From Labilibaculum sp. DW002 (GTDB lineage Bacteria > Bacteroidota > Bacteroidia > Bacteroidales > Marinifilaceae), in NCBI RefSeq assembly GCF_029029525.1, contig NZ_JAKJSC010000004.1:186001-250000 (forward strand): a DNA stretch of 64,000 nucleotides. Direction: 5' to 3'. Every line of letters starts with the position of its first letter. Within the stretch, counting starts at the first letter, position 1. Of this stretch, positions 33,402 to 42,633 are shown in pieces. The notes beneath the pieces were generated by a model, which saw only the letters and a list, made by a program, of their open reading frames with translations, searched no databases and was not told the origin of the DNA. Position numbers and translations under genes: made by a program.

Positions 33402-35192
33402 ATGGCAAATATGATCAATTTATCAATTAATGGTATAGCTGTTAGTGTAGAGGAAGGAAAAACGATACTCGAAGCAGCAGAAAAATTACATATACATATT
33501 CCAACCTTATGCTATCATAAAGACCTCTGTGTCGCAGGTAATTGCAGAGTTTGTGTCGTGGAACAAGCTGGCGTTGATCGCTTGGTGGCTTCTTGTGCAA
33601 CTCCTGTGAATGAAGGTATGGAGATTAATACAAACAGTTTAAAAGTAAGAAATTGTCGTAAGCATATTATTGAGTTATTATTGGCTGAACACAATGAAGA
33701 GTGTACCAAGTGTTATCGCAACGGGCATTGTGAATTACAGACTATTGCAGCAGATTTGCAAATAACCAATCAAGATTTTATCGATTTAGTTCCTGATCAG
33801 TTTTATAGTATAGATTCACTATCTCCTTCAATCGAAAAAGATGATAGTAAGTGTATTCGTTGTCAACGTTGTGTGAGAACATGTGCAGATATTCAAAGCG
33901 TGGGTGCAATTGCAGTAGCACATAAAGGTGCCGAAATGAAAATATCGACCTTCTATAATCATCCTTTGAATGAAGTTGTATGTACAAATTGTGGTCAATG
34001 TATTGTGCATTGCCCAACTGGTGCATTGGTAGAGAAATCCTATGTTGAGCAAGTTTGGGACGCTATATCAGATCCTGAAAAGCACGTTGTGGTTCAAACG
34101 GCTCCGGCTGTTCGTATTGGTTTAGGTGAAGAGCTTGGTTTTGAGGCTGGAACCAGTGTGACTAATAAAATGGTTTCTGCTCTTCGTCGTTTAGGTTTCG
34201 ATTCAGTTTTGGATACTGACTTTACGGCTGATTTAACGATCATGGAAGAAGGTACAGAGTTGCTTACTCGATTAAAAGGTGCATTAGTCGATGATAATCC
34301 GGATGTAGCTTTACCAATGGCGACTTCTTGTTCTCCGGGTTGGGTAAAATATATCGAACACAAGTACCCTAAGTACTTACCAAACTTATCGACTTGTAAA
34401 TCGCCACAGCAGATGTTTGGTGCATTGGCAAAGACTTATTACGCTAAGAATATTGATGTAGATCCTGCGAATATTGTTTCTGTTTCAATAATGCCGTGTA
34501 CAGCGAAAAAATATGAAGCTAATCGACCAGAGATGAAAGATAGCGGTTATAAGGATGTTGATTTGGTTTTGACAACCCGGGAATTGGCTGTAATGATTAA
34601 GCAAGCAGGTATCGAGTTCGATCAGTTAAATGAAGAGAATTATGATTCTATAATGGGAATTGGATCCGGAGCTGGTTTAATTTTCGGAGCAACAGGTGGT
34701 GTGATGGAGGCAGCTTTACGTACAGCTTACGAAATTGTTACCGGGCGTGAAGTACCTTTTGAAAATCTCGAAATTAAGCCTGTTCGTGGCTTAGATGGTG
34801 TGAAGGAGGCTAATATTTTAATCGAAAACGTTCTTCCTGAATGGAGTTTCTTAGAAGGCGTTGAACTAAAGTGCGCCATTACTAATGGTTTAGAGAATGC
34901 ACATCAGCTGATGGAGTCAATTGACAATGGAGATCGATTCTACCATTTCATTGAAATTATGGCTTGTCCTGGTGGATGTTTAGGTGGTGGTGGTCAGCCA
35001 TTCCCGGTTGATGATGAAATTCGTCGAAAGCGTATGGAAGCTATTTATGCTGAAGATTTGTCCTTACCTGTTCGTAAATCACATGAAAACCCTGAAATCA
35101 CTCAAATTTATCAGGAATTTTTGGAAGAGCCACTGAGTCATAAATCTCATAAGCTCCTTCATACAAGTTATGTGAAGAGGGAACAATATTAG
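33402..35192 (+). CDS. hydA: [FeFe]-hydrogenase catalytic subunit HydA
   Basis: This 596-residue enzyme produces or consumes H2 at the H-cluster. In order it has a plant-type 2Fe-2S domain (CYHKDLCVAGNCRVC), a His/Cys 4Fe-4S site (HNEECTKCYRNGHC near 98), two 4Fe-4S motifs (CIRCQRCVRTC and CTNCGQCIVHCP near 150-206) and the H-cluster motifs TSCSPGW near 308, MPCTAKK near 366 and MACPGGCLGGGGQP near 524. It is the last gene of hydC-hydB-hydA. The maturases HydE, HydF and HydG must be encoded elsewhere. Cytoplasmic. Confidence 0.96.
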   Translation: MANMINLSINGIAVSVEEGKTILEAAEKLHIHIPTLCYHKDLCVAGNCRVCVVEQAGVDRLVASCATPVNEGMEINTNSLKVRNCRKHIIELLLAEHNEECTKCYRNGHCELQTIAADLQITNQDFIDLVPDQFYSIDSLSPSIEKDDSKCIRCQRCVRTCADIQSVGAIAVAHKGAEMKISTFYNHPLNEVVCTNCGQCIVHCPTGALVEKSYVEQVWDAISDPEKHVVVQTAPAVRIGLGEELGFEAGTSVTNKMVSALRRLGFDSVLDTDFTADLTIMEEGTELLTRLKGALVDDNPDVALPMATSCSPGWVKYIEHKYPKYLPNLSTCKSPQQMFGALAKTYYAKNIDVDPANIVSVSIMPCTAKKYEANRPEMKDSGYKDVDLVLTTRELAVMIKQAGIEFDQLNEENYDSIMGIGSGAGLIFGATGGVMEAALRTAYEIVTGREVPFENLEIKPVRGLDGVKEANILIENVLPEWSFLEGVELKCAITNGLENAHQLMESIDNGDRFYHFIEIMACPGGCLGGGGQPFPVDDEIRRKRMEAIYAEDLSLPVRKSHENPEITQIYQEFLEEPLSHKSHKLLHTSYVKREQY

Positions 35193-35233
35193 TGTTTAGG
35201 TAAAGACTAATAGAGTGGTAATTAGTGAGTGAA

Positions 35234-35266
35234 AAAAGATCCGGTTGTTAGCCGGATCTTTTATTT
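35234..35266. terminator. Bidirectional terminator between hydA and kdsA
   Basis: AAAAGATCCGG and CCGGATCTTTT form an 11-bp stem with a short loop, with A-rich and T-rich flanks serving both strands. It lies between two convergent genes. Confidence 0.9.
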
Positions 35267-35271
35267 TGTAT

Positions 35272-36090
35272 TTAAAAGTTGTTTACAACCTTACGAATAG
35301 CAACAAGTTTGGTCAGTAAATCTTCAAGGTGATCTAAGTGCAACATATTCGCACCATCAGATTTTGCATTTGCCGGATCAGGGTGAGTTTCAATAAAGAT
35401 ACCATCAGCTCCAACTGCTATACCAGCTTTTGCAACGGTTTCAATTAGGTCCGGACGTCCTCCTGTTACACCAGATGTCTGGTTTGGTTGCTGTAATGAA
35501 TGTGTAATGTCTAATACAACAGGACAATTATTCTCTTGCATTGTTGGAATTCCTCGGTAATCTACAATCATATCCTGGTAGCCAAACATATTCCCACGGT
35601 CGGTTAATACCACCTGATCATTCCCCGATTCTCTAACTTTATTAACTGCAAACTTCATAGATTCAGCAGATAAGAACTGACCTTTCTTAATATTCACAAC
35701 CTTACCTGTTTTAGCAGCAGCTACTAATAAGTCTGTCTGACGACATAGGAATGCAGGGATTTGTAAGATATCGACATATTGAGCAGCCATTGCAGCTTCC
35801 TCAGCTGAGTGAATATCTGTAACAGTTGGTACACCAAAAGTATCACTAACCTTTTTCAATATCTTTAAGGCTTTTTCATCACCAATTCCTGAAAATGAAT
35901 CCAATCTGGAACGATTTGCTTTACGGTAAGAACCTTTGAACACGAAAGGAATTTCAAGCTTGTTAGTGATTTCTACTATACGCTCTGCAATTTGCATTGC
36001 AATTTCTTCACCTTCTATAGCGCATGGTCCTGCTAAAAGAAAAAAGTTACCTGATTCGGTATGTTTTATATTGGGAATATTTTTAATCAT
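35272..36090 (-). CDS. kdsA: 3-deoxy-8-phosphooctulonate synthase (KDO-8-P synthase)
   Basis: KdsA condenses arabinose 5-phosphate with phosphoenolpyruvate in the synthesis of KDO for the lipopolysaccharide core. The 272-residue protein has LLAGPCAIEGEE near 19, FKGSYRKANRSRLDSF near 55 (substrate lysines), PTVTDIHSAEEA and IVDYRGIPTMQE; the last lies near the segment that separates metal-dependent from metal-independent enzymes. It follows rarA by 54 bp on the same strand. Confidence 0.95.
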   Translation of the reverse strand: MIKNIPNIKHTESGNFFLLAGPCAIEGEEIAMQIAERIVEITNKLEIPFVFKGSYRKANRSRLDSFSGIGDEKALKILKKVSDTFGVPTVTDIHSAEEAAMAAQYVDILQIPAFLCRQTDLLVAAAKTGKVVNIKKGQFLSAESMKFAVNKVRESGNDQVVLTDRGNMFGYQDMIVDYRGIPTMQENNCPVVLDITHSLQQPNQTSGVTGGRPDLIETVAKAGIAVGADGIFIETHPDPANAKSDGANMLHLDHLEDLLTKLVAIRKVVNNF

Positions 36091-36144
36091 GATATCTTGT
36101 TTGTTTTGTGCAAAAGTAAGTAATTTTTGTGTTTATTAATCGAA

Positions 36145-37419
36145 TTAAAAACGGTTCTTCCACCAAGCTTTTAATCGTTCCCAATTTTTTACTTCTTGCG
36201 CATTTTGTTGAGGAATGTATAGTCTTTGATTTTTAATTTGATCAGGAAGATATTCCTGATCGACAAAGTTGCCGGGGTAGTCGTGTGAATATTTGTATTC
36301 TTTGCTGTAGCCCAAGTCCTTCATCAACTTGGTTGGTGCATTACGTAAATGTAATGGTACGGATAGGTTTCCTGTTTCACGAACCAAAGCTTGTGCTTTG
36401 CCAATTGCCAAATAGGAAGCATTACTTTTTGCTGATGTTGCTAAATAAATAGCAACTTCCGAAAGAATAATTCTCGATTCAGGCATACCAACCAGATTTA
36501 CCGACTGAAAGCCTGCATTGGCTAGAAGCAAGGCATTGGGGTTAGCTAAACCGATATCTTCGCTTGCTGAAATGACCAAACGGCGCGCAATAAATTTAGG
36601 GTCTTCTCCCCCCTCAATCATTCTGGCCAACCAATAAACAGCTGCATCAGGATCGCTACCTCTAATCGATTTAATTAAAGCAGATGCAATGTCATAATGC
36701 TGTTCTCCATCCTTATCGTACATCGATGGGTTTTCCTGAAGCTCCTTTGTTACCAGCTCATTTGTTATTGTAATTGAATCGGTCGTTTGAGAATTTACGA
36801 CAAGCTCCAGAATGTTTAATAATTTTCGAGCATCACCGCCAGAGAATTTTAGTAGAGCATCCTTTTCCTGAGTTACAATCTCCTTTTCTTTTAAATAGCT
36901 GTCATTTTTAATCGCAAACTCGACTAGAGCTTCCAAGTCTTCTTTCTCCTGAGCTTTTAAGACGTAAACCTGACAGCGTGAAAGCAAAGGTGATATAACC
37001 TCAAAAGAAGGGTTTTCAGTTGTAGCACCAATTAAGGTGACTGTTCCGTTCTCAACAGCTCCCAATAATGAATCTTGCTGCGATTTGCTGAAACGATGAA
37101 TTTCATCGATAAATAAAATAGGGTTCGGAGTAGAAAAGAATTTTTGTTTTTCAGCTTTAGAAATGACTTCCCTCACATCCTTAACACCAGAGTTAACTGC
37201 TGAAAGAATATAAAATGGACGGTTCAATTGGTTGGCTATAATTTTTGCCAATGTCGTTTTCCCAACCCCGGGAGGTCCCCACAAGATGAAAGAAGAAATA
37301 TTCCCCGACTCAATCATTTTTCGAAGAACAGCTTTCTCTCCGACCAAATGTTTTTGCCCCAAATAATTTTCGAGATTCGTAGGACGTAATCGTTCAGCTA
37401 AAGGCTGATTGGCGGTCAT
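36145..37419 (-). CDS. rarA: Replication-associated recombination protein A (MgsA/RarA AAA+ ATPase)
   Basis: A 424-residue clamp-loader-like ATPase acting at stalled forks and on single-stranded DNA ends. It has Walker A GPPGVGKTTLAK near 49, Walker B ILFIDEIHRF near 100, sensor-type segments (GATTENPSFEV near 132) and the C-terminal tetramerisation region (SIRGSDPDAAVYWLARMIEGG near 250). Length is usual for the family. It lies between the TPR gene upstream (27 bp gap) and kdsA downstream, all on the minus strand. Confidence 0.95.
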   Translation of the reverse strand: MTANQPLAERLRPTNLENYLGQKHLVGEKAVLRKMIESGNISSFILWGPPGVGKTTLAKIIANQLNRPFYILSAVNSGVKDVREVISKAEKQKFFSTPNPILFIDEIHRFSKSQQDSLLGAVENGTVTLIGATTENPSFEVISPLLSRCQVYVLKAQEKEDLEALVEFAIKNDSYLKEKEIVTQEKDALLKFSGGDARKLLNILELVVNSQTTDSITITNELVTKELQENPSMYDKDGEQHYDIASALIKSIRGSDPDAAVYWLARMIEGGEDPKFIARRLVISASEDIGLANPNALLLANAGFQSVNLVGMPESRIILSEVAIYLATSAKSNASYLAIGKAQALVRETGNLSVPLHLRNAPTKLMKDLGYSKEYKYSHDYPGNFVDQEYLPDQIKNQRLYIPQQNAQEVKNWERLKAWWKNRF

Positions 37420-37446
37420 CTATTGTTATATTCTATTTGTGTAGTA

Positions 37447-39423
37447 CTAATTTTTGTTGCAGTATCTTTTAATTACATTATATGCATCAAGCAATCCTAA
37501 TTCACCAGCTTTACTTAAATCTTCGTAGGCCAAATCTTTCTGATCTAGAAACAGGTAAATTAAACCTCTATTGTAATAGGCTTCGGTAAAGTTCGGATCT
37601 AACTGCAATACCCAATCATAATCTGCAATTGCTTTATCAAATTGCTTCGACTTTGCATAAATATTTGCTCTATTGTATATTGAAAACAAAAAGGAAGGAT
37701 CAAGTTGTATCGCTTTGGAATAATCTGCAATGGCATTGCTGTAATCCACAACCATTTCATTCTGATTATTTGATTTTCCTGGCTGCAAACTAAGAAGAGA
37801 TTCACCGCTTTCTTCAATTGATTGAATGTAATCTGTCATTGCCGCAGAAGCATTTGCTCTATTGAAATAAGCAAAACCAAATGAGTTGTCCATGGCAATG
37901 GCTTGACTAAAATCTTCAATGGCTTTGTTGTATTTTTTATCTAACAAATGATAATTTCCTCTATGGAAATAGCCTTTGGGGTTGCCATCTTTGATTAAGT
38001 AATTGGCACTTTTAATCTGAACTTCTATTAGCTCTTTAGGATGTTTAAGAAACCTGTTGTCGATGGTAAAAGCAGGATTGTAGTTCTGCTTTTGATTGTA
38101 TTTCATTATCGATTGATCGTAGTATTGAACTTTCCCAGCTCTTAAAGTATCAATACTTAAATGTGTAATATGGAAATTGTTTTCCAACTGTATTGTCACA
38201 TATTTATCTTGAACACGACCTTTTACAATTTCTTCAGTAAAAGACTCTTTTGAATTTAAGTCAATTAATTTTTGAAAATTTTCAGTGGTATCTACAAAAG
38301 CAGACATAGCACCTTTTTCTTTCATTGTTTTATAGCGTTCAATTATTAAATGAGCTTGATTTCTATCTTGAATTGCTCCTGTAATGTTATTCAATTGTTG
38401 TTTTGCCGATGATCTGGCCAAGTAGGCTTTTGCAAAATCAGGATAAATTTTAATTGCAGTACTATAATCAGCAATAGCTCCATTTAGATCTCCAATATCC
38501 ATTTTTACAAAACCACGGTTGAAGTAAATCAGCATATTGTCAGGATTCATTTCCAAAACATTATTGAAATCTTCAATAGCGGAATTGTAATCTCCAATCT
38601 CTGACTTAAGTAAAGCTCTATTGTAGTAGCAGTGAGCATTGTTAGGATCTAATTCCAAAACCTTATTGTAATCTTCAAGTGCTTTTTTTGGATCTTTATT
38701 TTCGTAATTAGCCATTCCACGACTCATGATTACACGTGTATTCTCAGGATCAATTTTTAATGCTCTATCGTAATCTTCAATTGCTTCGGCATATTTTTTT
38801 AGTTTGAATTTTAGATAGCCTCGATTACCAAATGCATCAGCTGAAAAATCATTGAGCTGAATAGCCTTATTGCAATCTTTAATGGCACCTTCAATATCAT
38901 TCATATTATCACGAACAATCGATCGATTTAAATAAGCACCCATAAGTTTTGGGTTAATATGAATTGCTTTAGAATAGTTTTCTTCAGATTCCTTAAATCG
39001 AGAAAGTGCAGCCAAACTGTTTGCTTTACTAAAATAGATGTCAGCATTGTTTGGTTTGAACTCCAGAGCCTTTTCAAAATCCATTAGAGCGCTTTCGTAT
39101 TCTTTTAACTGATATTTTGAAATACCACGATACAGGTAAGCAAAAGTATAGTTTGGATTTAGTTCTAGTGCTTTTGTATAATCAACGCAAGCTCCCGTGA
39201 AATCTTCTAAATGTGATTTGGCTAATCCTCTAAAAAAGAATGGTTCGGGTAGGTAAGGTTTAACCCTAATGATGTCATTAAATTTATTAATCGCTTCGGT
39301 GTAATCATCAAAGTAGATTGCATTTCGACCATTGTCAAATATGTTCTCAGTATTTAATTGTCCACTTACATTTAAAGTAATAAGTGAAAATAGGCTTATT
39401 ATGAGTATTTTAATTTTGGGCAT
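37447..39423 (-). CDS. Large secreted tetratricopeptide repeat protein
   Basis: The likely start is ATG 39423, giving 658 residues with a signal peptide (MPKIKILIISLFSLITLNVS). The reading frame is open for another 96 bp upstream but lacks a good leader there. Some 11 TPR units fill residues about 25-390, with recurring pieces such as AIEDYDRALKIDPEN and ALEDYNKVLELDPNN. A divergent non-TPR stretch (about 390-480) is followed by four or five more TPRs. A periplasmic scaffold role is plausible; nothing identifies partners. Transcribed with rarA and kdsA. Confidence 0.8.
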   Translation of the reverse strand: MPKIKILIISLFSLITLNVSGQLNTENIFDNGRNAIYFDDYTEAINKFNDIIRVKPYLPEPFFFRGLAKSHLEDFTGACVDYTKALELNPNYTFAYLYRGISKYQLKEYESALMDFEKALEFKPNNADIYFSKANSLAALSRFKESEENYSKAIHINPKLMGAYLNRSIVRDNMNDIEGAIKDCNKAIQLNDFSADAFGNRGYLKFKLKKYAEAIEDYDRALKIDPENTRVIMSRGMANYENKDPKKALEDYNKVLELDPNNAHCYYNRALLKSEIGDYNSAIEDFNNVLEMNPDNMLIYFNRGFVKMDIGDLNGAIADYSTAIKIYPDFAKAYLARSSAKQQLNNITGAIQDRNQAHLIIERYKTMKEKGAMSAFVDTTENFQKLIDLNSKESFTEEIVKGRVQDKYVTIQLENNFHITHLSIDTLRAGKVQYYDQSIMKYNQKQNYNPAFTIDNRFLKHPKELIEVQIKSANYLIKDGNPKGYFHRGNYHLLDKKYNKAIEDFSQAIAMDNSFGFAYFNRANASAAMTDYIQSIEESGESLLSLQPGKSNNQNEMVVDYSNAIADYSKAIQLDPSFLFSIYNRANIYAKSKQFDKAIADYDWVLQLDPNFTEAYYNRGLIYLFLDQKDLAYEDLSKAGELGLLDAYNVIKRYCNKN

Positions 39424-39579
39424 TAGCTGTTTTTTTAGGACTAATTTTAGTTCGGAATACAAATTTAAGAAATTATATTTCCTTCTTTTAAATAATGACT
39501 CTATATAACAAAGAAACAAGCCATTTCATTTCCATTTTTTCTTAAAAAAGCTTAAATTAATAAGAGAGCTTAATCTAAT

Positions 39580-39589
39580 AAGGAGGTGA
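39580..39589 (+). promoter_or_regulatory. Near-perfect Shine-Dalgarno sequence
   Basis: AAGGAGGTGA matches the anti-Shine-Dalgarno complement almost completely and places ATG 39592 five bases after GGAGG. It decides the start over the GTG embedded in it. Such sites are rare in Bacteroidota, where most genes here show A-rich leaders instead. Confidence 0.7.
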
Positions 39590-39591
39590 AA

Positions 39592-40302
39592 ATGAATAAC
39601 ATTCTGTTAAAATACATGGAGAATCGGTTTCAGTCTAAAATATTAGATCCTAAGCAAGGTATTTTTTGTGAGGGGCCGGTTGTAACTATTTCCCGAGAAT
39701 GTGGTTGTACGGCATTAAACATCGCAAATATGATGGCTGAGAAATTGACTGCAAAGACGGGAAATAAATGGACGTGCTTAACCAAAGAGATTTTAGAAAG
39801 ATCAGCTAAAGAATTGAATTTGGATCCTGTAAAAATTGAATATGTTTTTAATTCGAAGGAAAAATCGACTTGGGATGAGATCCTTGGGGCTCTTTCAAGT
39901 AAATATTATCAAAGCGATCGAAAAATAAAGAAGACTATTGCCGAAGTTGTTAAAGGTTTTGCAGCAAAAGGCAACTGTATCATTATTGGTAGAGGAGGTG
40001 TTGTTTTAACGCAAGATATTGAAAGATCTTTTCATATAAAATTGCAAGCTCCCTTAGACTGGAGAGCTAATCAATTGCAGAAAATTTATAATTTGAGTAC
40101 CAATGAGATGATAAAATACGCTAATGAGATTGACAAGAAAAGGGCCATTCTGCGTAATTATTTTAATAAAGAACCATTGCCGAATACTGTTTTCGACGTT
40201 ATTTATAATTCTAAAAAATTAATGGATGAACACATTGTAGATACTAGTATTAACTTAATGGAGTTGAAAGGTGTTCTTGGTAAGCAAATTGTAATGGGAT
40301 AA
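39592..40302 (+). CDS. Cytidylate kinase-like family protein
   Basis: A 236-residue P-loop kinase-fold protein of the cytidylate-kinase-like family common in anaerobes. It has VVTISRECGCTALNIANMMA near 29 in the place of the nucleotide-binding loop and a later basic helix pair (RANQLQKIYNLS, KKRAILRNYFNKEP). True cytidylate kinase is usually encoded with rpsA or ispH, which is not the case here, so the substrate is uncertain. The ATG is set by a strong Shine-Dalgarno sequence. A terminator follows. Confidence 0.75.
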   Translation: MNNILLKYMENRFQSKILDPKQGIFCEGPVVTISRECGCTALNIANMMAEKLTAKTGNKWTCLTKEILERSAKELNLDPVKIEYVFNSKEKSTWDEILGALSSKYYQSDRKIKKTIAEVVKGFAAKGNCIIIGRGGVVLTQDIERSFHIKLQAPLDWRANQLQKIYNLSTNEMIKYANEIDKKRAILRNYFNKEPLPNTVFDVIYNSKKLMDEHIVDTSINLMELKGVLGKQIVMG

Positions 40303-40323
40303 ATAGGGTCTAATAATATTGAG

Positions 40324-40360
40324 AAGAGAAATTGACAAATTGTTGATTTCTCTTTTTTTA
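40324..40360 (+). terminator. Rho-independent terminator after the cytidylate kinase-like gene
   Basis: AAGAGAAAT (40324-40332) and ATTTCTCTT (40346-40354) form a 9-bp stem followed by T residues. Confidence 0.75.
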
Positions 40361-40443
40361 TGCTCAAAATGTAATGCTTTATAAGTAGTACAACGCCTAT
40401 AGCTTATATTTCGTCGAAAAAATGTGTTAAAATGGGGATTTGA

Positions 40444-40474
40444 GTTGCTTGTATATTCGATTTTGTTACTTTTG
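40444..40474 (+). promoter_or_regulatory. Candidate promoter of the C1-type peptidase gene
   Basis: TActTTTG at 40467-40474 is a perfect -7 box. GTTG at 40444-40447 lies exactly 19 bp upstream as a three-of-four -33 box. It is 38 bp before the start codon. Confidence 0.6.
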
Positions 40475-40512
40475 CAACCGTTTGAAATGAGATTATATTA
40501 AAACAAAATAAG

Positions 40513-41721
40513 ATGAAAATTAAATTACTAAGCGTAATGCTTTTGGCGACTGGTATGTTACTATCATCGTCGGTTGAAGCAAAAAAGAAAGAAGAGAAGA
40601 AGGAAGAAGGTTATGTTTTTACGGATATTAAAAGATTACCTGCTACATCTGTAAAAGATCAGCACCGCTCGGGTACATGTTGGGCTTTTTCGGGACTTTC
40701 GTTCATGGAATCAGAAATGATGCGTATGGGTAAGCCTGAGGTGGATTTATCTGAGATGTTTGTGGTTTATAACTGTTACTCTGATAAGGCTATCAAAGAC
40801 GTTCGTTTGAGCGGTAAATTCAACTTTGGTGGTGGTGGAGCTTTCCACGATGTAACTTATGTGTGGAAAAATTACGGTATCGTTCCAGAGAGTGTTTACC
40901 AAGGCTTAAATTACGGTGAAGAAGGACATACGCATGGCGAACTTGATGCAGTTTTGAATGACTACGTAGGAGCAGTTATTAAAAATAAAAACAAAAAATT
41001 AACACCAAACTGGCATAAAGGTTTCGATGGTGTTTTGGATGCTTACTTAGGTAAACTGCCTGAAACTTTCGAGTACGAAGGAAAAGAGTATACGCCAAAA
41101 TCATTTGCTAAAGATTTCACCGGTCTTAATGCTGATGACTATATCGAGATTTCATCTTATACTCATCACCCATTCTACGAGAAATTCATTATCGAAGTTG
41201 GTGACAACTGGTTATGGGACGAGGTTTATAACTTGCCTATCGACGAAATGATGGAAGTAATGGAAAGCGCAATCATGAATGGTTACACAATTGGATGGGC
41301 TTCTGACGTAAGTGAAAAAGGTTTTGCATACCGTAAAGGTGTTGCAATTGTTCCTGAAGCTGACACTAAGAACATGAGCGATTCTGAAATTTCTAAATGG
41401 CAAGATATGTCAGACAAGAAAAAGAGCGCTATGCTTTATAGCTTCGAAGGTCCTGGTGCTGAAAAAGTAATTACTCAGGAGATGCGTCAGATTGCATTCG
41501 ATAACTACACAACAACGGATGATCACGGCATGCATATTGTTGGTATTTCTAAAGATCAAAAAGGTAACAAGTATTTTATTGTAAAAAATTCTTGGGCAGA
41601 AAGCAACCCGTATAAAGGGTATTTCTATGCTTCTTTCCCATTCGTAGCATACAAAACAATGTCTTTCATGATTCATAAAGATGCTTTGTCGAAAGAAATG
41701 AAAAGTAAATTGGGTTTGTAA
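40513..41721 (+). CDS. Secreted C1B-like cysteine aminopeptidase (PepC/bleomycin hydrolase type)
   Basis: The 402-residue protein has a signal peptide (LLSVMLLATGMLLSSSVEA) followed by a Lys/Glu-rich stretch. The catalytic Cys is in HRSGTCWAFSGLSF near 56, the His in TDDHGMHIVGISKD near 343 and the Asn in FIVKNSWAES near 360. This is the order of papain-type C1B aminopeptidases, which are usually cytosolic; export is a Bacteroidota feature. Codon bias indicates strong expression. It would cleave peptides in the periplasm. Confidence 0.88.
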   Translation: MKIKLLSVMLLATGMLLSSSVEAKKKEEKKEEGYVFTDIKRLPATSVKDQHRSGTCWAFSGLSFMESEMMRMGKPEVDLSEMFVVYNCYSDKAIKDVRLSGKFNFGGGGAFHDVTYVWKNYGIVPESVYQGLNYGEEGHTHGELDAVLNDYVGAVIKNKNKKLTPNWHKGFDGVLDAYLGKLPETFEYEGKEYTPKSFAKDFTGLNADDYIEISSYTHHPFYEKFIIEVGDNWLWDEVYNLPIDEMMEVMESAIMNGYTIGWASDVSEKGFAYRKGVAIVPEADTKNMSDSEISKWQDMSDKKKSAMLYSFEGPGAEKVITQEMRQIAFDNYTTTDDHGMHIVGISKDQKGNKYFIVKNSWAESNPYKGYFYASFPFVAYKTMSFMIHKDALSKEMKSKLGL

Positions 41722-41743
41722 TAGCCTAATAACTATAATATAT

Positions 41744-41773
41744 AAAACCCGGCCAGTTTGGCCGGGTTTTTGC
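41744..41773 (+). terminator. Rho-independent terminator after the C1-type peptidase gene
   Basis: AAAACCCGGCC and GGCCGGGTTTT form an 11-bp perfect stem with loop AGTTT, followed by further T. Confidence 0.92.
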
Positions 41774-41910
41774 TTTTCACATATTTCTTGAATAATTATT
41801 TTATATGAATACTAATATTCTATATCTTAGTATTTGTTTTTTAACGATAAATGAAAGAAAATCCACTTTTTTAGGGGATTTATAATAACATGAATGTAAA
41901 GAAATTAACT

Positions 41911-42492
41911 ATGAAAAAGATTTTTTTAGTTGCAGTAATCTGCATGTTTTCAAGCGCCCTATTTGCACAATTATCTTCTCCTGTGAACTTTGGTTTGCAT
42001 GCAGGTTTGGTAAGTACAAAAGCAGATACTGACTTTGGTGGTGTTAGCGGAATTAAAGAGAAAGCTGATAATGGTATGATGATTGGAGCATTTCTTAGAA
42101 TAAACATGAACAAATGGTATTTGCAACCAGAGTTGAATTACGTTTCAAGAAATACTGAAGTGAAAGTTCTTAATGAAACTTATGATTTTAAAACAAAGAG
42201 TCTGGATATCCCAATGCTATTAGGATACAAAATTATTAAACTACCAGCTTTTAAATTAAGAGCATTTGCTGGTCCTGTTGCTTCATTTAAGATTGATGAT
42301 AGTCTAAAAAGTAGTGTAGAAGGAAGACTAGATGGTGATTTTAAAGGTGCTGTTTGGAATGGTAAATTTGGAGCAGGTATCGATGTTTGGAAATTGACAT
42401 TAGATGTAGATTATGAAGTTGGATTCTCAGATGTTGCGGAAGATTTAAAACAAAACATGGTAAATGTGACCTTAGGATTTAAATTGTTCTAA
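41911..42492 (+). CDS. Outer membrane beta-barrel protein (PorT/OmpW-like small barrel)
   Basis: I prefer ATG 41911, which gives a standard signal peptide (MKKIFLVAVICMFSSALFAQ); an in-frame ATG lies 21 bp upstream. The mature part of about 170 residues is a run of amphipathic beta strands with aromatic ends (NFGLHAGLVSTKAD, WYLQPELNYVSRN, ALLGY-like turns, ending VTLGFKLF). The C-terminal Phe is typical of outer membrane barrels. Function unknown. It is transcribed alone, with a terminator on each side. Confidence 0.8.
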   Translation: MKKIFLVAVICMFSSALFAQLSSPVNFGLHAGLVSTKADTDFGGVSGIKEKADNGMMIGAFLRINMNKWYLQPELNYVSRNTEVKVLNETYDFKTKSLDIPMLLGYKIIKLPAFKLRAFAGPVASFKIDDSLKSSVEGRLDGDFKGAVWNGKFGAGIDVWKLTLDVDYEVGFSDVAEDLKQNMVNVTLGFKLF

Positions 42493-42512
42493 GATCCATT
42501 TTAATGATATTT

Positions 42513-42545
42513 AAAACTGCTGATTTTGGTCAGCAGTTTTTTTTT
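42513..42545 (+). terminator. Rho-independent terminator after the small barrel gene
   Basis: AAAACTGCTGA and TCAGCAGTTTT form an 11-bp perfect stem with loop TTTTGG, followed by T. It overlaps the upstream in-frame TTG of the next gene, which argues against that start. Confidence 0.9.
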
Positions 42546-42633
42546 GTCAAATTCTTGTATAAGATTGTTTGCAAGTCTTTTTTTGAATTTGGTATATTTA
42601 CCACCTAAAGCTATAACCATCAAATTCATCGAA

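Noticed and set aside
37447-39423. Regularly spaced nucleotide similarity that could suggest a CRISPR or tandem DNA repeat
   Set aside because: The periodicity is about 102 bp and comes from 34-residue TPR units in one open frame; the units are divergent at DNA level.
42526-42633. N-terminal extension of the cNMP-binding kinase
   Set aside because: The upstream TTG lies inside the stem of the preceding terminator; ATG 42634 starts the domain properly.
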